Below, piece by piece: positions 63,684 through 64,000 of a stretch of 64,000 nt of DNA. The stretch is from Pseudomonas sp. R28(2017) (lineage in GTDB: Bacteria > Pseudomonadota > Gammaproteobacteria > Pseudomonadales > Pseudomonadaceae): assembly GCF_002112505.1 (NCBI RefSeq), contig NZ_NEHW01000001.1:124001-188000 (forward strand), read 5' to 3'. Position 1 is the stretch's first letter. Each line of letters begins with the position of its first letter. The translations under genes were made by a program, and so were the position numbers. The notes under the pieces are model-generated. The model was not told the origin of the DNA. It was given only the letters and a program-made list of their open reading frames with translations, and searched no databases.

Positions 63684-64000
63684 TCAAACCGGCATCTGCA
63701 TGATGTCCTGGTACGCCTGGACCAGCTTGTTGCGTACCTGGGTCAACGCCTGCATGGACACGCTGGCTTTCTGCGAGGCGATCATCACGTCCGTCAGGTC
63801 GACGCCGCTCTTGCCGATCTCGAAGGCATTGGCCAACTGGGTCGACGCCTGCTGGGTCTCGCTGACCTTGCCGATGGCCTGGCCGAGCATGTCGGCAAAG
63901 GTGCTTTGGCCAGGCGCCAGCTCGGGGGCGGCAGTGGCTTTGGGCAACGACATGGCATCGGCCTGCATGGCCCGCATGTCCAACATCAGACGATTGAATT
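63684..64000 (-). CDS. fliE: flagellar hook-basal body protein FliE, 5' end outside the window
   Basis: The frame is open to the right edge; upstream of ATG 63986 it reads FNRL, which fits the N-terminal segment normal for FliE, so the true start lies past 64000. The C-terminal part ([20 protein letters not shown] then [16 protein letters not shown]) is the conserved FliE region. It joins the MS-ring to the rod. First gene of the operon fliEFGHIJ. Confidence 0.93.
   Translation of the reverse strand, partial: FNRLMLDMRAMQADAMSLPKATAAPELAPGQSTFADMLGQAIGKVSETQQASTQLANAFEIGKSGVDLTDVMIASQKASVSMQALTQVRNKLVQAYQDIMQMPV

Overview
The window looks like a chromosomal piece of a Pseudomonas putida-group bacterium. 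It has high GC with strong GC3 codon use, P. putida-type REP/BIME repeats (inverted pairs built on tgtgggagcgggc...gcccgcgaagaggcc), the fleN-flhF-flhA-flhB flagellar order with motC/motD and a ParA-like gene beside chemotaxis genes, and a full system I cytochrome c maturation operon. Almost all core genes lie on the minus strand.

Layout. (1) 1-5.9 kb: the tail of an unidentified gene, a palindrome-rich regulatory region, an NCS1 purine/hydantoin-type permease and an Asp/Glu/hydantoin racemase-family protein in one operon, then a DadA-like FAD oxidoreductase, an anchored histidine phosphatase, and a small gene that appears split by an in-frame stop. (2) 6.09-18.31 kb: a 12.2-kb lower-GC integrative element inserted in, and disrupting, a small FKBP prolyl isomerase gene. 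It carries a large serine integrase next to its left end. Rejoining the two ends gives a 46-bp attP with dyad symmetry centred on a TC dinucleotide, and the empty target has its own small dyad on the same TC. The cargo comprises small proteins of unknown function, a second (resolvase-type) serine recombinase, an HNH-like nuclease plus zinc-ribbon module flanked by 25-bp direct repeats, and a minus-strand operon with a tape-measure-like protein but no visible capsid, portal or terminase. (3) 18.5-22.5 kb: EamA transporter, GFA protein, PhzF protein, 2-hydroxyacid dehydrogenase and a lipoprotein. (4) 22.5-29.4 kb: ccmABCDEFGHI, including the short ccmD. (5) 29.5-34.2 kb, plus strand: a second FliK-like protein, a FlhB C-terminal-domain paralogue (FlhX type) and a 902-residue protein combining a dermonecrotic-toxin-like N-terminal part with a TcdA/TcdB-like glycosyltransferase domain. 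(6) 34.2-64 kb: DUF2802, two CheW proteins, ParA, MotD/MotC, CheB, CheA, CheZ, CheY, FliA, FleN, FlhF, FlhA, FlhB, FliR-Q-P-O-N-M-L, FliK, HptB-HsbR-HsbA and FliJ-I-H-G-F-E. FliE runs off the right edge.

How the parts work together. Regions 5 and 6 encode the flagellar export gate, C-ring, MS-ring, ATPase complex, number and placement control (FleN/FlhF), sigma-28, the core chemotaxis pathway and a second stator. Sigma-54-type promoters are visible before flhA, fliL and fliK, and REP pairs sit at several gene boundaries.

The two most unusual items are the integrative element, which may be a phage satellite or a very reduced prophage carrying a tape measure without a virion, and the toxin-like glycosyltransferase gene embedded next to the flagellar export paralogue. 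Functional assignments come from sequence motifs and gene order only; no database search was possible.
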